From NCBI RefSeq assembly GCF_010725485.1, contig NZ_AP022598.1:4154001-4218000 (forward strand): a DNA stretch of 64,000 nucleotides, in the 5' to 3' direction. Position 1 is the stretch's first letter, and each line of letters starts with the position of its first letter. Of the stretch, positions 54,524 through 63,362 are shown in pieces. Origin of the DNA: Mycolicibacterium parafortuitum (GTDB lineage: Bacteria > Actinomycetota > Actinomycetes > Mycobacteriales > Mycobacteriaceae). The position numbers and the translations under genes were made by a program. The notes below the pieces were generated by a model that had not been told where the DNA came from, searched no databases, and saw nothing but the letters and a program-made list of their open reading frames with translations.

Positions 54524-55220
54524 ACCCGTTCCGTCCACCTCGGAAGCACTTGCGCGCCTTGAGATGCCGCTGGTCGACGCGATGATGACCCAGCGCGCGG
54601 TGCGCCGGGTGTATCCCGATCCGATCGACGACGAGATCATCAAGAAGTGCCTGGAGGTGGCGCTGCACGCGCCGACCGGCGCCAACGGCCAGAACTGGGA
54701 ATTCATCGTCATCAAGGACTACGAGACGAAGAAGAAGCTCGCCAAGCGCTACCGCCAAGCGTGGAACCTGTACTACCACACGGTGATCCGGCGGGTGTCG
54801 AAGAAAGATCCGTCGATGGCCAAGACCGCCAAGGCCGTGCAGTGGCAGGTCGACCACTTCACCGAGGTTCCGGTGCTGATCGTGGCGTGCCTGAAGCTGG
54901 GCGCCAAGGACGGCCGCATCCCGTTCGTGCCGATGCCGCACGCGGCGCTGTCGGGCTTCTTCGGTTCGATCTATCCGAGCGTGCAGAATCTGCTGCTGGC
55001 CGCGCGCGCGATGGGGCTGGGCGCGTCGCTGATCACGCTTCCGCTGTGGAGCGTGACCTCCACGCGCAGGACCCTCGGGTTACCGATGTCGGTCACCCCG
55101 TGCTGCGTGGTTCCGCTGGGCTGGCCGCGGGGCCGCTACGGCCCGACCACCCGCAGGCCGGTCACCGAGGTGATGCATCTGAACACCTACGGCAACCGGC
55201 CCTGGATGGGCACCGGCTAG
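54516..55220 (+). CDS. Nitroreductase-family FMN oxidoreductase
   Basis: 234 residues. The nitroreductase fold is shown by QRAVRRVYPDPIDDE (N-terminal FMN phosphate site), LHAPTGANGQNWEFIVI, and GSIYPSVQNLLLAARAMGLG followed by the closing PLGWPRGRYGP. Members reduce nitro groups, flavins, enones or act as dehalogenases using NAD(P)H. ATG at 54516 overlaps the DUF2505 stop by 8 bases; TTG at 54507 is weaker. The locus has no PKS enoylreductase, so an enone-reducing role is a testable thought, not a call. The stop overlaps that of the convergent secreted protein. Confidence 0.82.
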   Translation: MAEPVPSTSEALARLEMPLVDAMMTQRAVRRVYPDPIDDEIIKKCLEVALHAPTGANGQNWEFIVIKDYETKKKLAKRYRQAWNLYYHTVIRRVSKKDPSMAKTAKAVQWQVDHFTEVPVLIVACLKLGAKDGRIPFVPMPHAALSGFFGSIYPSVQNLLLAARAMGLGASLITLPLWSVTSTRRTLGLPMSVTPCCVVPLGWPRGRYGPTTRRPVTEVMHLNTYGNRPWMGTG

Positions 55221-56449
55221 CTTTCGCCGCTGCCGGATTTCGCGCTGCCGGCAGAGGTCTTGTCGCTGTCAGAGTCTCTGGTGTCAGAGTCCTTGGTGTC
55301 GGAGTTCTTGTCGTCGCCCTTGGTATCGGACTCGATGTCCGACGTGGCGTCGTCGGTGGCCGAACCCTTCCGCGACTCGCTGCTCGGCTTGCGGTGCTTA
55401 CCGCCCGCCGATGTCGACGGGGCCTCGTCATCGGCACCGGATTCGGCGTGCACGGCGTCTGAGTCATCCACGGGCTCAGCGTCGTTGGCGAGCGCGAACT
55501 TCCGTTTCAGCGCCTCGGTCGCGTTGTCGACCACCGACGTGGACGTGGATTCGGCCGACTCGGTCTCGGCGGTCAGCGAAACGAGGTCGTCGTCGGCGGG
55601 GACGGTCGCGGTGGAGACCAGCGTCAGTTCCGGTTCGCTCGCCTCGGCGGGGGAGTCGGTCTCGTCCGGAACTTCGGTGACCTGCTCCTGGGCGGGCGGG
55701 CGCAGGAAGTACTTGACGAACCGCTCGATCTCGCGCACCGCGAGCCAGTCCGGGACGTGGCCGGTGATCTGCAGTGCCGCACCGAGATTCGCGAACGCGG
55801 TGACAGCCTCCCACAGCGTGGTGGTCTTGACGCCGCTGGGTTCGGCGGTCAGCGAGTCCCACACCGACCGGATGGGCTCGGCAGGGTCGAGCTTGACCGT
55901 CTGCCGCGACCACGGTGTCTCGACACCGTTGACCGGGGTCCGCACCTCCGGGAAGGTATAGCCCTCCTCGCTGTAGAAGGCGCTCATCGGCACCTTGAAC
56001 ATCTTGCCGAGCATGCCCGGCAGATCGGGGCAGTCGAAGTTGCAGCCCTCGTGCATCGGCAGATTCGCCGTCGCCCACCAGTTCAGGTGCCTGCCCCACG
56101 GCTCGGAGAACGCCGGGAACGGGATCAGGACGTTGATCAGCTCCATCAGCATCGCCGGGTTGGCCTCGTCCCAGCCCCACTGGTTGTTGGGCTGGTTCTC
56201 GTTCCAACTGCCGCTGACAGCCAGCGCGGTGGCCAGCCGGTCCACGGCGGCGACCATGTTGGCGGGCGCGCTGAGGGCCTGCTGCACCATGTTGACCGGG
56301 ATGTAGGCCACCGACGAGGCGGACAGGTTGACGTCGGATTCGACGGCGCGCGCCACCGGCTCCGACGGAGTTACCGGAGTCACGGCGATGACGCTGGCTC
56401 CCACCAACGCCACGCCTGTCGTCACGACCGGTTTGACGGCTACTCGCAT
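55217..56449 (-). CDS. Secreted protein of unknown function with acidic low-complexity tail; stand-alone partner domain of the PE-PPE hydrolase
   Basis: 410 residues. The N-terminus MRVAVKPVVTTGVALVGASV plus TPVTP looks like a signal peptide or membrane anchor and closely resembles the start of the PE-PPE hydrolase at 59419. Residues about 50-225 are homologous to residues 295-485 of that hydrolase: GSW, GWDEANPAM, WWATANLPM, a GC pair with two cysteines, MFKV, FYSEEGYTF, SGVKTTTLWE. The last 150 residues are Ser/Asp/Glu/Lys-rich and repetitive. ATG at 56449 is chosen because the signal begins there; the frame extends to 56578 without protein-like features. No known function. It may be a cell-wall lipid-associated accessory protein. 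Confidence 0.75.
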   Translation of the reverse strand: MRVAVKPVVTTGVALVGASVIAVTPVTPSEPVARAVESDVNLSASSVAYIPVNMVQQALSAPANMVAAVDRLATALAVSGSWNENQPNNQWGWDEANPAMLMELINVLIPFPAFSEPWGRHLNWWATANLPMHEGCNFDCPDLPGMLGKMFKVPMSAFYSEEGYTFPEVRTPVNGVETPWSRQTVKLDPAEPIRSVWDSLTAEPSGVKTTTLWEAVTAFANLGAALQITGHVPDWLAVREIERFVKYFLRPPAQEQVTEVPDETDSPAEASEPELTLVSTATVPADDDLVSLTAETESAESTSTSVVDNATEALKRKFALANDAEPVDDSDAVHAESGADDEAPSTSAGGKHRKPSSESRKGSATDDATSDIESDTKGDDKNSDTKDSDTRDSDSDKTSAGSAKSGSGES

Positions 56450-56834
56450 GACACCCCAACTTCTCCCCGACAGATCAGTGATGGTCGACTGACCATACCT
56501 CCGGATATCCGGCCCGACCCCACCCTTCGGCAAACAACCGCGATTCGCCGCCGAGGCGGCGGCCGCCGGGCATGCCACCGCTTACTGGGAACTGCCTGTG
56601 AACAGTACGCGTGAATTCGCCGAGTCGGGGGCCGCATCTCCTGCAGCCGAGTTTTATTAACGCAGGTGCGAAATATGTTGTCAGGGCCCTGCATCCGCGC
56701 GCCACCGGCGAGAATCGGCGTGAACTTACCTGCCCCGCGATCGCCGGGGCGTCGTCCGCGGTCACCGTCCGCGACCGGCCGACACCGTCAGGGCCGGTTC
56801 ATGTCCGGCAAACACACACGGGGGAGCGGTGCCC
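56450..56834. other. Intergenic region upstream of the secreted-protein gene
   Basis: No gene seen. A perfect 12-base palindrome CCGGATATCCGG lies at 56501-56512, and TGGTC-GACT-GACCA at 56482-56495, both 35-65 bases before the minus-strand ATG at 56449, where operators would sit. An AT-richer patch near 56650-56680 is unexplained. Confidence 0.4.
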
Positions 56835-58007
56835 TCAGAGCTTGCGGAGGCCGCGCAGCACCTTGGTGTACGGGAGGGTGGCGGCCGCGCCCTTGCGCAC
56901 CTTCGGGTTGAGCTGGCTGCCGTTGATCACGAGCAGATACCGCAGACCGTGGTCACGCCACTCGGCGACCTGGTCGAGCACCTCGTCGGCGGTGCCCTGG
57001 AAGCAGATCTCCTTCATCAGTGAGGCCGGCACGCTGGAGGTGTAGGCCAGCGCGGATTCCGCGTCGATCATCTGAGGAACCAGATCCTGCACACCGGAGA
57101 AGTCCGCGCCGAGTGGATGTTCGACGCCGTGGCGCGCCCACGCCTCGGCCGGTGCGGCCAGCGCGACCGATTTGACGATCACCGAGTCCAGGGCTTCGTC
57201 GACGTCGTCGCGCGTGCGGCCGGTCACGACCGTCCGGTTGACCGCGGGCACGATCGCCATCGGATCGCGGCCGTTGTCCGAGGCCGCGGTGCGCACCGCG
57301 TCGAGCGCCTTCGCGTAGTCGGCCGGACGGGAGATCACGAACGGCACCCAGCCGTCGGCGTACCGCCCGGTCGCCCGCAGCATCCGGGGCCCGTGCGCGG
57401 CGACCCAGATCTCCGGCCACCGACCCTTGTACGGCGGCAGATCGAATACGGCGTGACGCAGGGGGAAGTAGTCCGACTCCCGGGTCACCGGCGCACCGCC
57501 GGATTCCCACAGTGCGCGGATGGTCGCCAGCGCCTCGACGAACCTGGCGACCGGTTTGGTCCACTCCACGCCGTAGGGTTCGTTGCCCTCGCGCTCGCCG
57601 ACGCCGATTCCGAGGATGGCCCGGCCGCGCGTGAGCAGGTGCAGCGTCGCGGCGGCCTGGGCCGTCACCGCCGGGTGCCTGCGGCTGGCATCGGTCACAC
57701 CGACTCCGAAACGCAAGCGCCGCATGCGGTTGCGGGCCGACAGATGACCCAGCATGGTCCAGGGTTCCAGGATCGCGTCGACCTTCGGCACGAGCTTGGC
57801 GGCCAGGCCGAGGTGTTCGGGGGTCGCCAGCGAGCGAGGCACCAGCGAGTTGATGTGATCGCCCACCCAGAACGAGTCGGCTCCGGTCGCGGCGGCTGTG
57901 GTCATCGCGGCCGACGGCAGCAGTGTCGGGGAGATCCGGGTGTTCACGATGCCGTCGAGCAGTCCGAAACGGAACTGGGAGCCGGCAGATCGCGGTCGGG
58001 ACGTCAT
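56835..58007 (-). CDS. F420-dependent ketoreductase of the phthiodiolone reductase type (Rv2951c-like)
   Basis: 390 residues of the luciferase-like monooxygenase/F420 family. It parallels Mtb Rv2951c almost from end to end: [98 protein letters not shown]. Rv2951c reduces the keto group of phthiodiolone with reduced F420 before O-methylation. Its presence implies that the PKS product carries a comparable keto group, as expected from PKS5 lacking a ketoreductase. The ATG at 58007 is the family start with a short extension. It is divergent from the hydrolase at 58116. Confidence 0.9.
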   Translation of the reverse strand: MTSRPRSAGSQFRFGLLDGIVNTRISPTLLPSAAMTTAAATGADSFWVGDHINSLVPRSLATPEHLGLAAKLVPKVDAILEPWTMLGHLSARNRMRRLRFGVGVTDASRRHPAVTAQAAATLHLLTRGRAILGIGVGEREGNEPYGVEWTKPVARFVEALATIRALWESGGAPVTRESDYFPLRHAVFDLPPYKGRWPEIWVAAHGPRMLRATGRYADGWVPFVISRPADYAKALDAVRTAASDNGRDPMAIVPAVNRTVVTGRTRDDVDEALDSVIVKSVALAAPAEAWARHGVEHPLGADFSGVQDLVPQMIDAESALAYTSSVPASLMKEICFQGTADEVLDQVAEWRDHGLRYLLVINGSQLNPKVRKGAAATLPYTKVLRGLRKL

Positions 58008-58115
58008 GGTTAGCGACCGTACTACCGCCGCGCGACCGCGCTTCGTCGCGCGGGCCGGTGGTAGGTTGCGGGAAGTCCGACTCCCGTCCCCGATCGAAGA
58101 GGTCTGTACTCACCC

Positions 58116-58913
58116 ATGGCATCTGTGCGCCTCGAGGTGATCGACAGGGGAAGCACCACCGACGCCCACCCGGTACCGCTGTTGTTCGTGCACGGCGCGT
58201 GGCACGCGGCGTGGTGCTGGGAGGAGAATTTTCTGGGTTTCTTCGCCGACCGCGGCTACCGCGCGCTGGCGCTGAGCTTCCGCGGCCACGGCGGCAGCCC
58301 GACCGACAAACCGCTGAGGTCGCTGTCCATCGCCGACTACGTCGACGACGTCGCCGCGGTGGCCGCCGATCTCCCGTCCGCGCCGGTGGTGGTCGGGCAC
58401 TCGATGGGCGGCTTCGTGGTGCAGAAGTATCTGGAGGGTCGCGACGCCCCCGCCGCGGTGCTGATGGCGTCCGCACCGCCGCGCGGTTACCTGGCCTCCG
58501 GCCTGCGCTGGTTCCGCAGGCATCCGTGGCAGTTCCTGAAATCGTCGGCCTCCGGCGAGTCGCTCGCCTACGTCAGCTCCGTGGCGGCCACGAGGGAACG
58601 CTTCTTCAGCGCGCACACGCCGGACGCGATCGTCGCCGCCTGCGCCGCACGCCTGCAAGAGGAGAGTGCGCGTTCGGGCCGCGACGGGGTCACCGCCCTG
58701 CCGCGGCCGAGCCGAGTGCGGACCCCGATCCTGGTCCTGGGCGCGCTGGAGGACCGGATGGCGGTGACGCCGGACGAAGTGCGCGCCACCGCTCGGGCCT
58801 ATCGCACCGAACCGAAGATCTTCCCCGGCATGGGCCACAACATGATGCTCGAACCCGGCTGGGAGGCCGTCGCAACACACATCGATTCCTGGCTCGCGGA
58901 CCGCAGTCTGTGA
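58116..58913 (+). CDS. Alpha/beta hydrolase
   Basis: 265 residues: oxyanion hole FVHGAWHAAWCW, nucleophile Ser96 in VVGHSMGGF, acid in GALEDRMAVTPDE, and catalytic histidine in GMGHNMMLEPGW. The cap is small. Such proteins are esterases, lipases or lactonases; the closest named types are monoglyceride lipase-like. The ATG at 58116 is preceded by a GAGG-containing stretch. It is divergent from the ketoreductase with 108 bases between, so the two could share a control region. No substrate can be named. Confidence 0.8.
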   Translation: MASVRLEVIDRGSTTDAHPVPLLFVHGAWHAAWCWEENFLGFFADRGYRALALSFRGHGGSPTDKPLRSLSIADYVDDVAAVAADLPSAPVVVGHSMGGFVVQKYLEGRDAPAAVLMASAPPRGYLASGLRWFRRHPWQFLKSSASGESLAYVSSVAATRERFFSAHTPDAIVAACAARLQEESARSGRDGVTALPRPSRVRTPILVLGALEDRMAVTPDEVRATARAYRTEPKIFPGMGHNMMLEPGWEAVATHIDSWLADRSL

Positions 58914-59418
58914 CCGCGCCGTGATGTCGGTGCGACTTCTGTGACTCAGCCGGAGTCCCCACCGCGAGCTAATTGACGCGGCTAGCAAAACCGGGTGTAA
59001 CGCTTTCCCGATCTTGAGCGATGTTGCTGGAAGGTGCGCGAGCCGTCTCGTGCGCCCAGTCGTGGCCCCACAGGTTACGGCGTGGTAACCATGCCTGCGG
59101 ATTGATTTGCTACAAATTAACCAGAAGCCCCTTCGGGCAGTCATAACCGCACTGTATGGTCCATTTACAATTCAATAGCGCAATTGCCGAGGCCTGTTGA
59201 CGCTCCGCTGGAAACGTTCCATGCCAGCGTCTTTGCCGGGTTTCCGGACCCGGGGAAGTTCGCCTCCGAGGCGTCGGCAACGGTTTTCTCTCCACGTTTA
59301 TAGAGTGGCCGTAAATTCTCTCCAGCAATTCCTTGCGCGCTCAGGTATGTGATAATCTCCGCACACCTTTGCCGTGATCGGATTGTCATCACATTGCAAC
59401 GACCTGGAAGGTTGGGAC
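58914..59418 (+). promoter_or_regulatory. Long 5' region of the PE-PPE hydrolase gene
   Basis: About 505 bases without a convincing gene and AT-richer than the rest. An extended -10 element TGTGATAAT (59348-59356) lies about 63 bases before the ATG, with no good -35, which extended -10 promoters do not need. GGAAGG (59406-59411) is the ribosome site. The remainder, including short runs of AT near 59160-59180, is unexplained. Confidence 0.4.
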
Positions 59419-61797
59419 ATGCATTCAGCGCTTCGCCCGTACGTGACGACGGGCCTTGCCATTGTCGGGTCGAGCGTGATCGCGCTCACCCCCGTCGCGC
59501 CTCCGGCCCCGATGGCCGGCGCGGCTGTCGCCACCAAGCAGGTCAGTGAGCAGGTCACCCTCTCGGCCCGGGTCGTCACGATCAACCCGACGCCCGACGC
59601 GCTCAACATGGGCGAGCAGCTGCAGGGCACCATCTGCGGCGGCAGCGGCGGAACCCCGTGCTACGCCCTCGAGTACGCGCCGATCTGGACCGGTCCCGGC
59701 TACTTCGGTCTCGGCGTGGAGGCGCTGCGCCGGGAGCTGGCCGGAAACCCCGGCGAAGAGACCACCATCTTCGGCTTCAGCGAGGGGGCCGTCGTGGCCT
59801 CGCAGTGGCTGGAGAAGCACCTCGAGGATCCCGAGGCCTACCCGGCGCCGGAGAACCTCACGTTCATCGTCATCGGCAACCCGGGCCGTAAGTACGGCGG
59901 TTCGGGCACCGTGTGGGGACAGAAGTGGCCCACCAGCCCGTACCGCGTGATCGACGTCGCCCAGCAGTACGACCCGACCGTCGACATGCCCACCAACACC
60001 TTCAACGTGCTGGCCACGCTGAACGCCACGATGGGCTTCTTCACCAACCACCTCGGCAAGGGCTACTCCGACGTCGACATCGACGACCCGGCCAACAGCA
60101 AGTGGACCGAGGACGGCATCGAGTACGTCTTCGTCCCCGCCAAGACCCTCCCGCTGGTCGAGCCGCTGCGCTGGCTCGGACTCAACGATCTGGCCGACGA
60201 GCTGACCGGGCCGCTGCAGTACCTCATCGAGCAGGGGTACAACCGCGACGACCGTGTCACGACTCCGCCGTTGGGCCGCGACAAGAGCATCTTCTACGCG
60301 CCCATCAACCTGCTGGAAACCGTCGCGAACATGCCGTACTACGCAGTGGCGGGCACCAATCGCTTCGCCAACGCGATGCGCGCCAGTGGTAGTTGGTGGG
60401 TCTACACGCCCACCAACGTGCTGGGCTGGGATCCCGCGAACCCGGAGATGACCCGGGCGTTCGTCGACTTCCTCGTCGCGATCCCGTCGATCTCGACCCC
60501 GCTCGGCGAGACCGCCGACTGGTGGGCGCGCGCCAACCTCCCGATGAACGCCGGCTGCACCGGGTTCCCGCCGTGCGACGACCCGCAGGCCATCCTCGAC
60601 CAGATGTTCAAGGTCCAGCTGTGGGACTTCTACGCGCCGGGCGGCTTCACCTTCACCAGCCCGATCACCCCCGAGTACAACCCCGTCAGCGACGTCGAAG
60701 CGTACTGGGGCCAGGAGCTCGGCCTGACCGGCGACCGGGTCGAGTGGTACGGCGAGACGGTCAACCCCGAGCCGTTCGGCGAGTCCAAGGGATTCTGGGA
60801 CCACCTGATCTCGCGTCCGGAGGGCATCAAGACCCCCACCCTGCAGGACCAGCTCGAGGCCTTCAAGAATCTGGCCGACGGCCTGAACACCACCTGGAAT
60901 CCGTTCGTGCCCAAGAGCTACGTCTGGAATCCGAAGATGACGCCGTTCGCCTACCTGGCGCGGCCGCTGGCCCCGCTGCTGTGCCCGCAGTGCAACAAGG
61001 TCGACCCGTTCATGCCCGCCGACTGGAAGGTCGGCAGGGACATCTACCCGGGCGCTTACATCCCGCCGTCGGTCAAGGACCTGTATGACGCCGAGACCGG
61101 TAAATACATCGGTCCCGACGTCCCGGGTGTCACCGACGTCGAGGACCCGGAGTGGGAGAAGAAGGCCGGACTGGACGTCCTGCGCGGCACCCAGGCCACC
61201 GAGGACTCCGCAGAAGCCGACGACACCACCTCAGGCGACGAAGCCGAAGACTCGACCGAGGACAACACCTCACTGTTCAGCCCGCTGTCCGCCAAGGCAG
61301 CTGTCGACAGCGACGCGGCGACCACCGGCAACGAAGCCGGCGAAGAGCAGACCGGCGAAGAGCAGACGGCGACGAAGCCGAACGTCATCGAGGCGGCGGT
61401 CAAGGACTTGATCGACAAGTTCGACAAGACCCCCGCCGAGGCTCCGGCGGACGGTACCGCCGAGACCCCCGCGGCCGGCGACGACACCACCGGCAGCGAC
61501 GACAGCACCGGCACCGACGATGAGGCGGCCACCAAGCCGGCCAAGTCCGGCAAGCCCTCGAAGTCTTCGCGGCAGAGCACGGAGTCCGCGAGCGACAAGG
61601 CCGACAAGGCCGACAAGGCCGACGCCACGTCTGATTCCAAGACCGACGCCAAGACCGACGCGAAGTCTGAGTCCAAGACCGAGTCCAAGTCTGAGTCCAC
61701 GAGCTCCGCGAAGGACAGCAACAAGTCCGCATCGGGCGTCGGGGCTGGTAGCAAGGGCAGCGGCGGAGGCTCGGGCAGCGGCGGCAGCGACGACTGA
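59419..61797 (+). CDS. Secreted PE-PPE-domain serine hydrolase with accessory domain and repetitive tail
   Basis: 792 residues. A signal-like N-terminus (MHSALRPYVTTGLAIVGSSV) leads to a PE-PPE hydrolase domain (about 45-290, Ser121 in FGFSEGA) without any PE or PPE module. It is followed by an accessory domain (295-485) shared with the protein at 55217-56449, a Cys-containing segment (LCPQCNKVDPF) and an acidic/basic low-complexity tail from about 585. PE-PPE domains have an alpha/beta-hydrolase fold and act as esterases or acyltransferases on envelope lipids; one forms trehalose polyphleates. The ATG at 59419 has GGAAGG upstream. Likely envelope-located; a role in modifying a surface lipid is inference from this class and the adjacent locus. 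Confidence 0.85.
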   Translation: MHSALRPYVTTGLAIVGSSVIALTPVAPPAPMAGAAVATKQVSEQVTLSARVVTINPTPDALNMGEQLQGTICGGSGGTPCYALEYAPIWTGPGYFGLGVEALRRELAGNPGEETTIFGFSEGAVVASQWLEKHLEDPEAYPAPENLTFIVIGNPGRKYGGSGTVWGQKWPTSPYRVIDVAQQYDPTVDMPTNTFNVLATLNATMGFFTNHLGKGYSDVDIDDPANSKWTEDGIEYVFVPAKTLPLVEPLRWLGLNDLADELTGPLQYLIEQGYNRDDRVTTPPLGRDKSIFYAPINLLETVANMPYYAVAGTNRFANAMRASGSWWVYTPTNVLGWDPANPEMTRAFVDFLVAIPSISTPLGETADWWARANLPMNAGCTGFPPCDDPQAILDQMFKVQLWDFYAPGGFTFTSPITPEYNPVSDVEAYWGQELGLTGDRVEWYGETVNPEPFGESKGFWDHLISRPEGIKTPTLQDQLEAFKNLADGLNTTWNPFVPKSYVWNPKMTPFAYLARPLAPLLCPQCNKVDPFMPADWKVGRDIYPGAYIPPSVKDLYDAETGKYIGPDVPGVTDVEDPEWEKKAGLDVLRGTQATEDSAEADDTTSGDEAEDSTEDNTSLFSPLSAKAAVDSDAATTGNEAGEEQTGEEQTATKPNVIEAAVKDLIDKFDKTPAEAPADGTAETPAAGDDTTGSDDSTGTDDEAATKPAKSGKPSKSSRQSTESASDKADKADKADATSDSKTDAKTDAKSESKTESKSESTSSAKDSNKSASGVGAGSKGSGGGSGSGGSDD
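61594..61698 (+). repeat. Short in-frame tandem repeats in the hydrolase tail
   Basis: GACAAGGCC occurs three times in a row (61594-61620), then degenerate 12- to 15-base units encoding K-T/S-D/E-A/S repeats run to 61698. They encode a flexible lysine/serine/acidic tail; the minus-strand gene at 55217 has a similar tail near 55255-55400. Such tails often bind the wall. Length changes between strains would be expected. Confidence 0.7.
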
Positions 61798-61831
61798 GAA
61801 GGGCCCACTGAGAAGGCCGTAGTATCGCCAC

Positions 61832-63316
61832 GTGAGTACGGAGCAGTTTGACGCCATCATCGTCGGTGCAGGGTTCGGCGGGATGGGCGCCGCTATCCAA
61901 CTCAATCGGTTGGGTTATCAGAAGATCGCCATCCTCGATCGCGAGGACGATCTCGGGGGTACGTGGCACGTCAACCGTTATCCAGGACTGACGGTTGACG
62001 TCCCGTCCACCACGTATTCGTACTGGTTTGAACCGAATCCGTACTGGTCGCGCCTGTATGCCCCCGGTTCGGAGCTGAAGACCTACGCCGACCACGTCGC
62101 GGACAAGTACGACCTGCGCCGGTACATGCGGTTCAACACCACCGTCGAAGGTGCGCGGTGGGACGAGGAGACCCGGCACTGGCTGGTGTCACTGGTCACC
62201 GGTGAGACGCTGCGCACCCAGTTCCTGATCCTGGCCACCGGATACCTGTGTCAGCCGAAGAAGCCGGACATCCCAGGCATCGAGGATTTCGCGGGCACGG
62301 TGCTGCACGCGCAGGACTGGGACTACAACTACTCGCTGAAGGGGCGTAACGCCGCGATCATCGGTACCGGTTCCACCGGCGTGCAGCTGATCCCCAAGCT
62401 CGCCGAGGATGTCTCGGAGCTGACGGTCTATCAGCGCACCCCGATCTGGGTGATGCCGAAGCTGGACTTCCCGTTCGGGCCCGCCGCCCAGCGGCTGTTC
62501 GCGAAATTCCCTGCCACCCAACAGTTCCTGCGGATGTCCAGCGACGCGTTCATGGACGTCATGGTGACGATCGCGATGTGGAAGTTCCGCCAGTTCCGTC
62601 CGGTCAACACCGCCGCGGCCAAGATCGGTGCGCTGCACCGGTTCCTGGCGATCCGGGACAGGCGTCTGCGTCGGCAGCTCACACCGGGCTACGACTTCGG
62701 CTGCAAGCGCCCGACGCTGTCGAACACGTACTACCGCACGTTCAACAAGCCGCACGTGCACCTGGAAACCGCAGGCATCGAACGCATCGAACCCGACGGC
62801 ATCGTCGCCAAAGACGGCACCAAGCGCGTCATCGACACCTTGGTGCTGGCCACCGGTTTCGACGTGTGGGAGTCCAACCTGCCGGCCATCCCGGTGATCG
62901 GGCGCGAGGGCCGTGATCTCGGTAAGTGGTGGCGGGAGAACAAGTTCCAGGCCTACGAAGGTCTGACCGTGCCACTGTTCCCGAACCTGATCACCCAGGC
63001 CAGCCCGTACGCGTGGGTCGGGATGTCGTGGTTCGACACCGTCGAATACCAGATGAGGCACATGAACCGCCTCTTCGGGGAGCTTCAACGCCGCGGTGCC
63101 GACACCTTCGAGGTGACCGAGGAGGCCAACGCCGCGTTCCTGCAGAAGATGGAGACACTGCTGGACGATTCGGTGTTCCGGCTGGGTAACTGCGCGAACT
63201 CCCGCTCGTACTGGTTCAACAGTTCGGGTGAGGCGCCGCTGTTCCGTCCGCAGTCGATCCGGCAGGCGGTCAAGGAGCAGGCGACGTTCCCGCTCAGCGA
63301 TTACGCCATCGCCTGA
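61832..63316 (+). CDS. Flavin-containing Baeyer-Villiger-type monooxygenase
   Basis: 494 residues. The first Rossmann site GAGFGGMG lies at 12-19, the Baeyer-Villiger fingerprint FAGTVLHAQDW (FxGxxxHxxxW) at 153-163, the second nucleotide site GTGSTG at 178-183, and an ATGFD near the C-terminal third. These enzymes insert oxygen next to a ketone using NADPH, FAD and O2, or oxygenate soft nucleophiles. Mtb has six or more, including EthA and MymA. The start is GTG at 61832. It is followed after 46 bases by a P450, a pairing seen in steroid or lipid oxidation sets. The substrate is unknown; methyl ketones from the PKS pathway are only one possibility. Confidence 0.88.
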   Translation: MSTEQFDAIIVGAGFGGMGAAIQLNRLGYQKIAILDREDDLGGTWHVNRYPGLTVDVPSTTYSYWFEPNPYWSRLYAPGSELKTYADHVADKYDLRRYMRFNTTVEGARWDEETRHWLVSLVTGETLRTQFLILATGYLCQPKKPDIPGIEDFAGTVLHAQDWDYNYSLKGRNAAIIGTGSTGVQLIPKLAEDVSELTVYQRTPIWVMPKLDFPFGPAAQRLFAKFPATQQFLRMSSDAFMDVMVTIAMWKFRQFRPVNTAAAKIGALHRFLAIRDRRLRRQLTPGYDFGCKRPTLSNTYYRTFNKPHVHLETAGIERIEPDGIVAKDGTKRVIDTLVLATGFDVWESNLPAIPVIGREGRDLGKWWRENKFQAYEGLTVPLFPNLITQASPYAWVGMSWFDTVEYQMRHMNRLFGELQRRGADTFEVTEEANAAFLQKMETLLDDSVFRLGNCANSRSYWFNSSGEAPLFRPQSIRQAVKEQATFPLSDYAIA

Positions 63317-63362
63317 CCGGTAGACATCTCGACAACAACACCGAACACCAAGGGGTGACGAC

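Noticed and set aside
61594..61698. CRISPR-like or mobile repeat
   Set aside because: Units are 9-15 bases, in frame, without spacers, and encode a charged protein tail.
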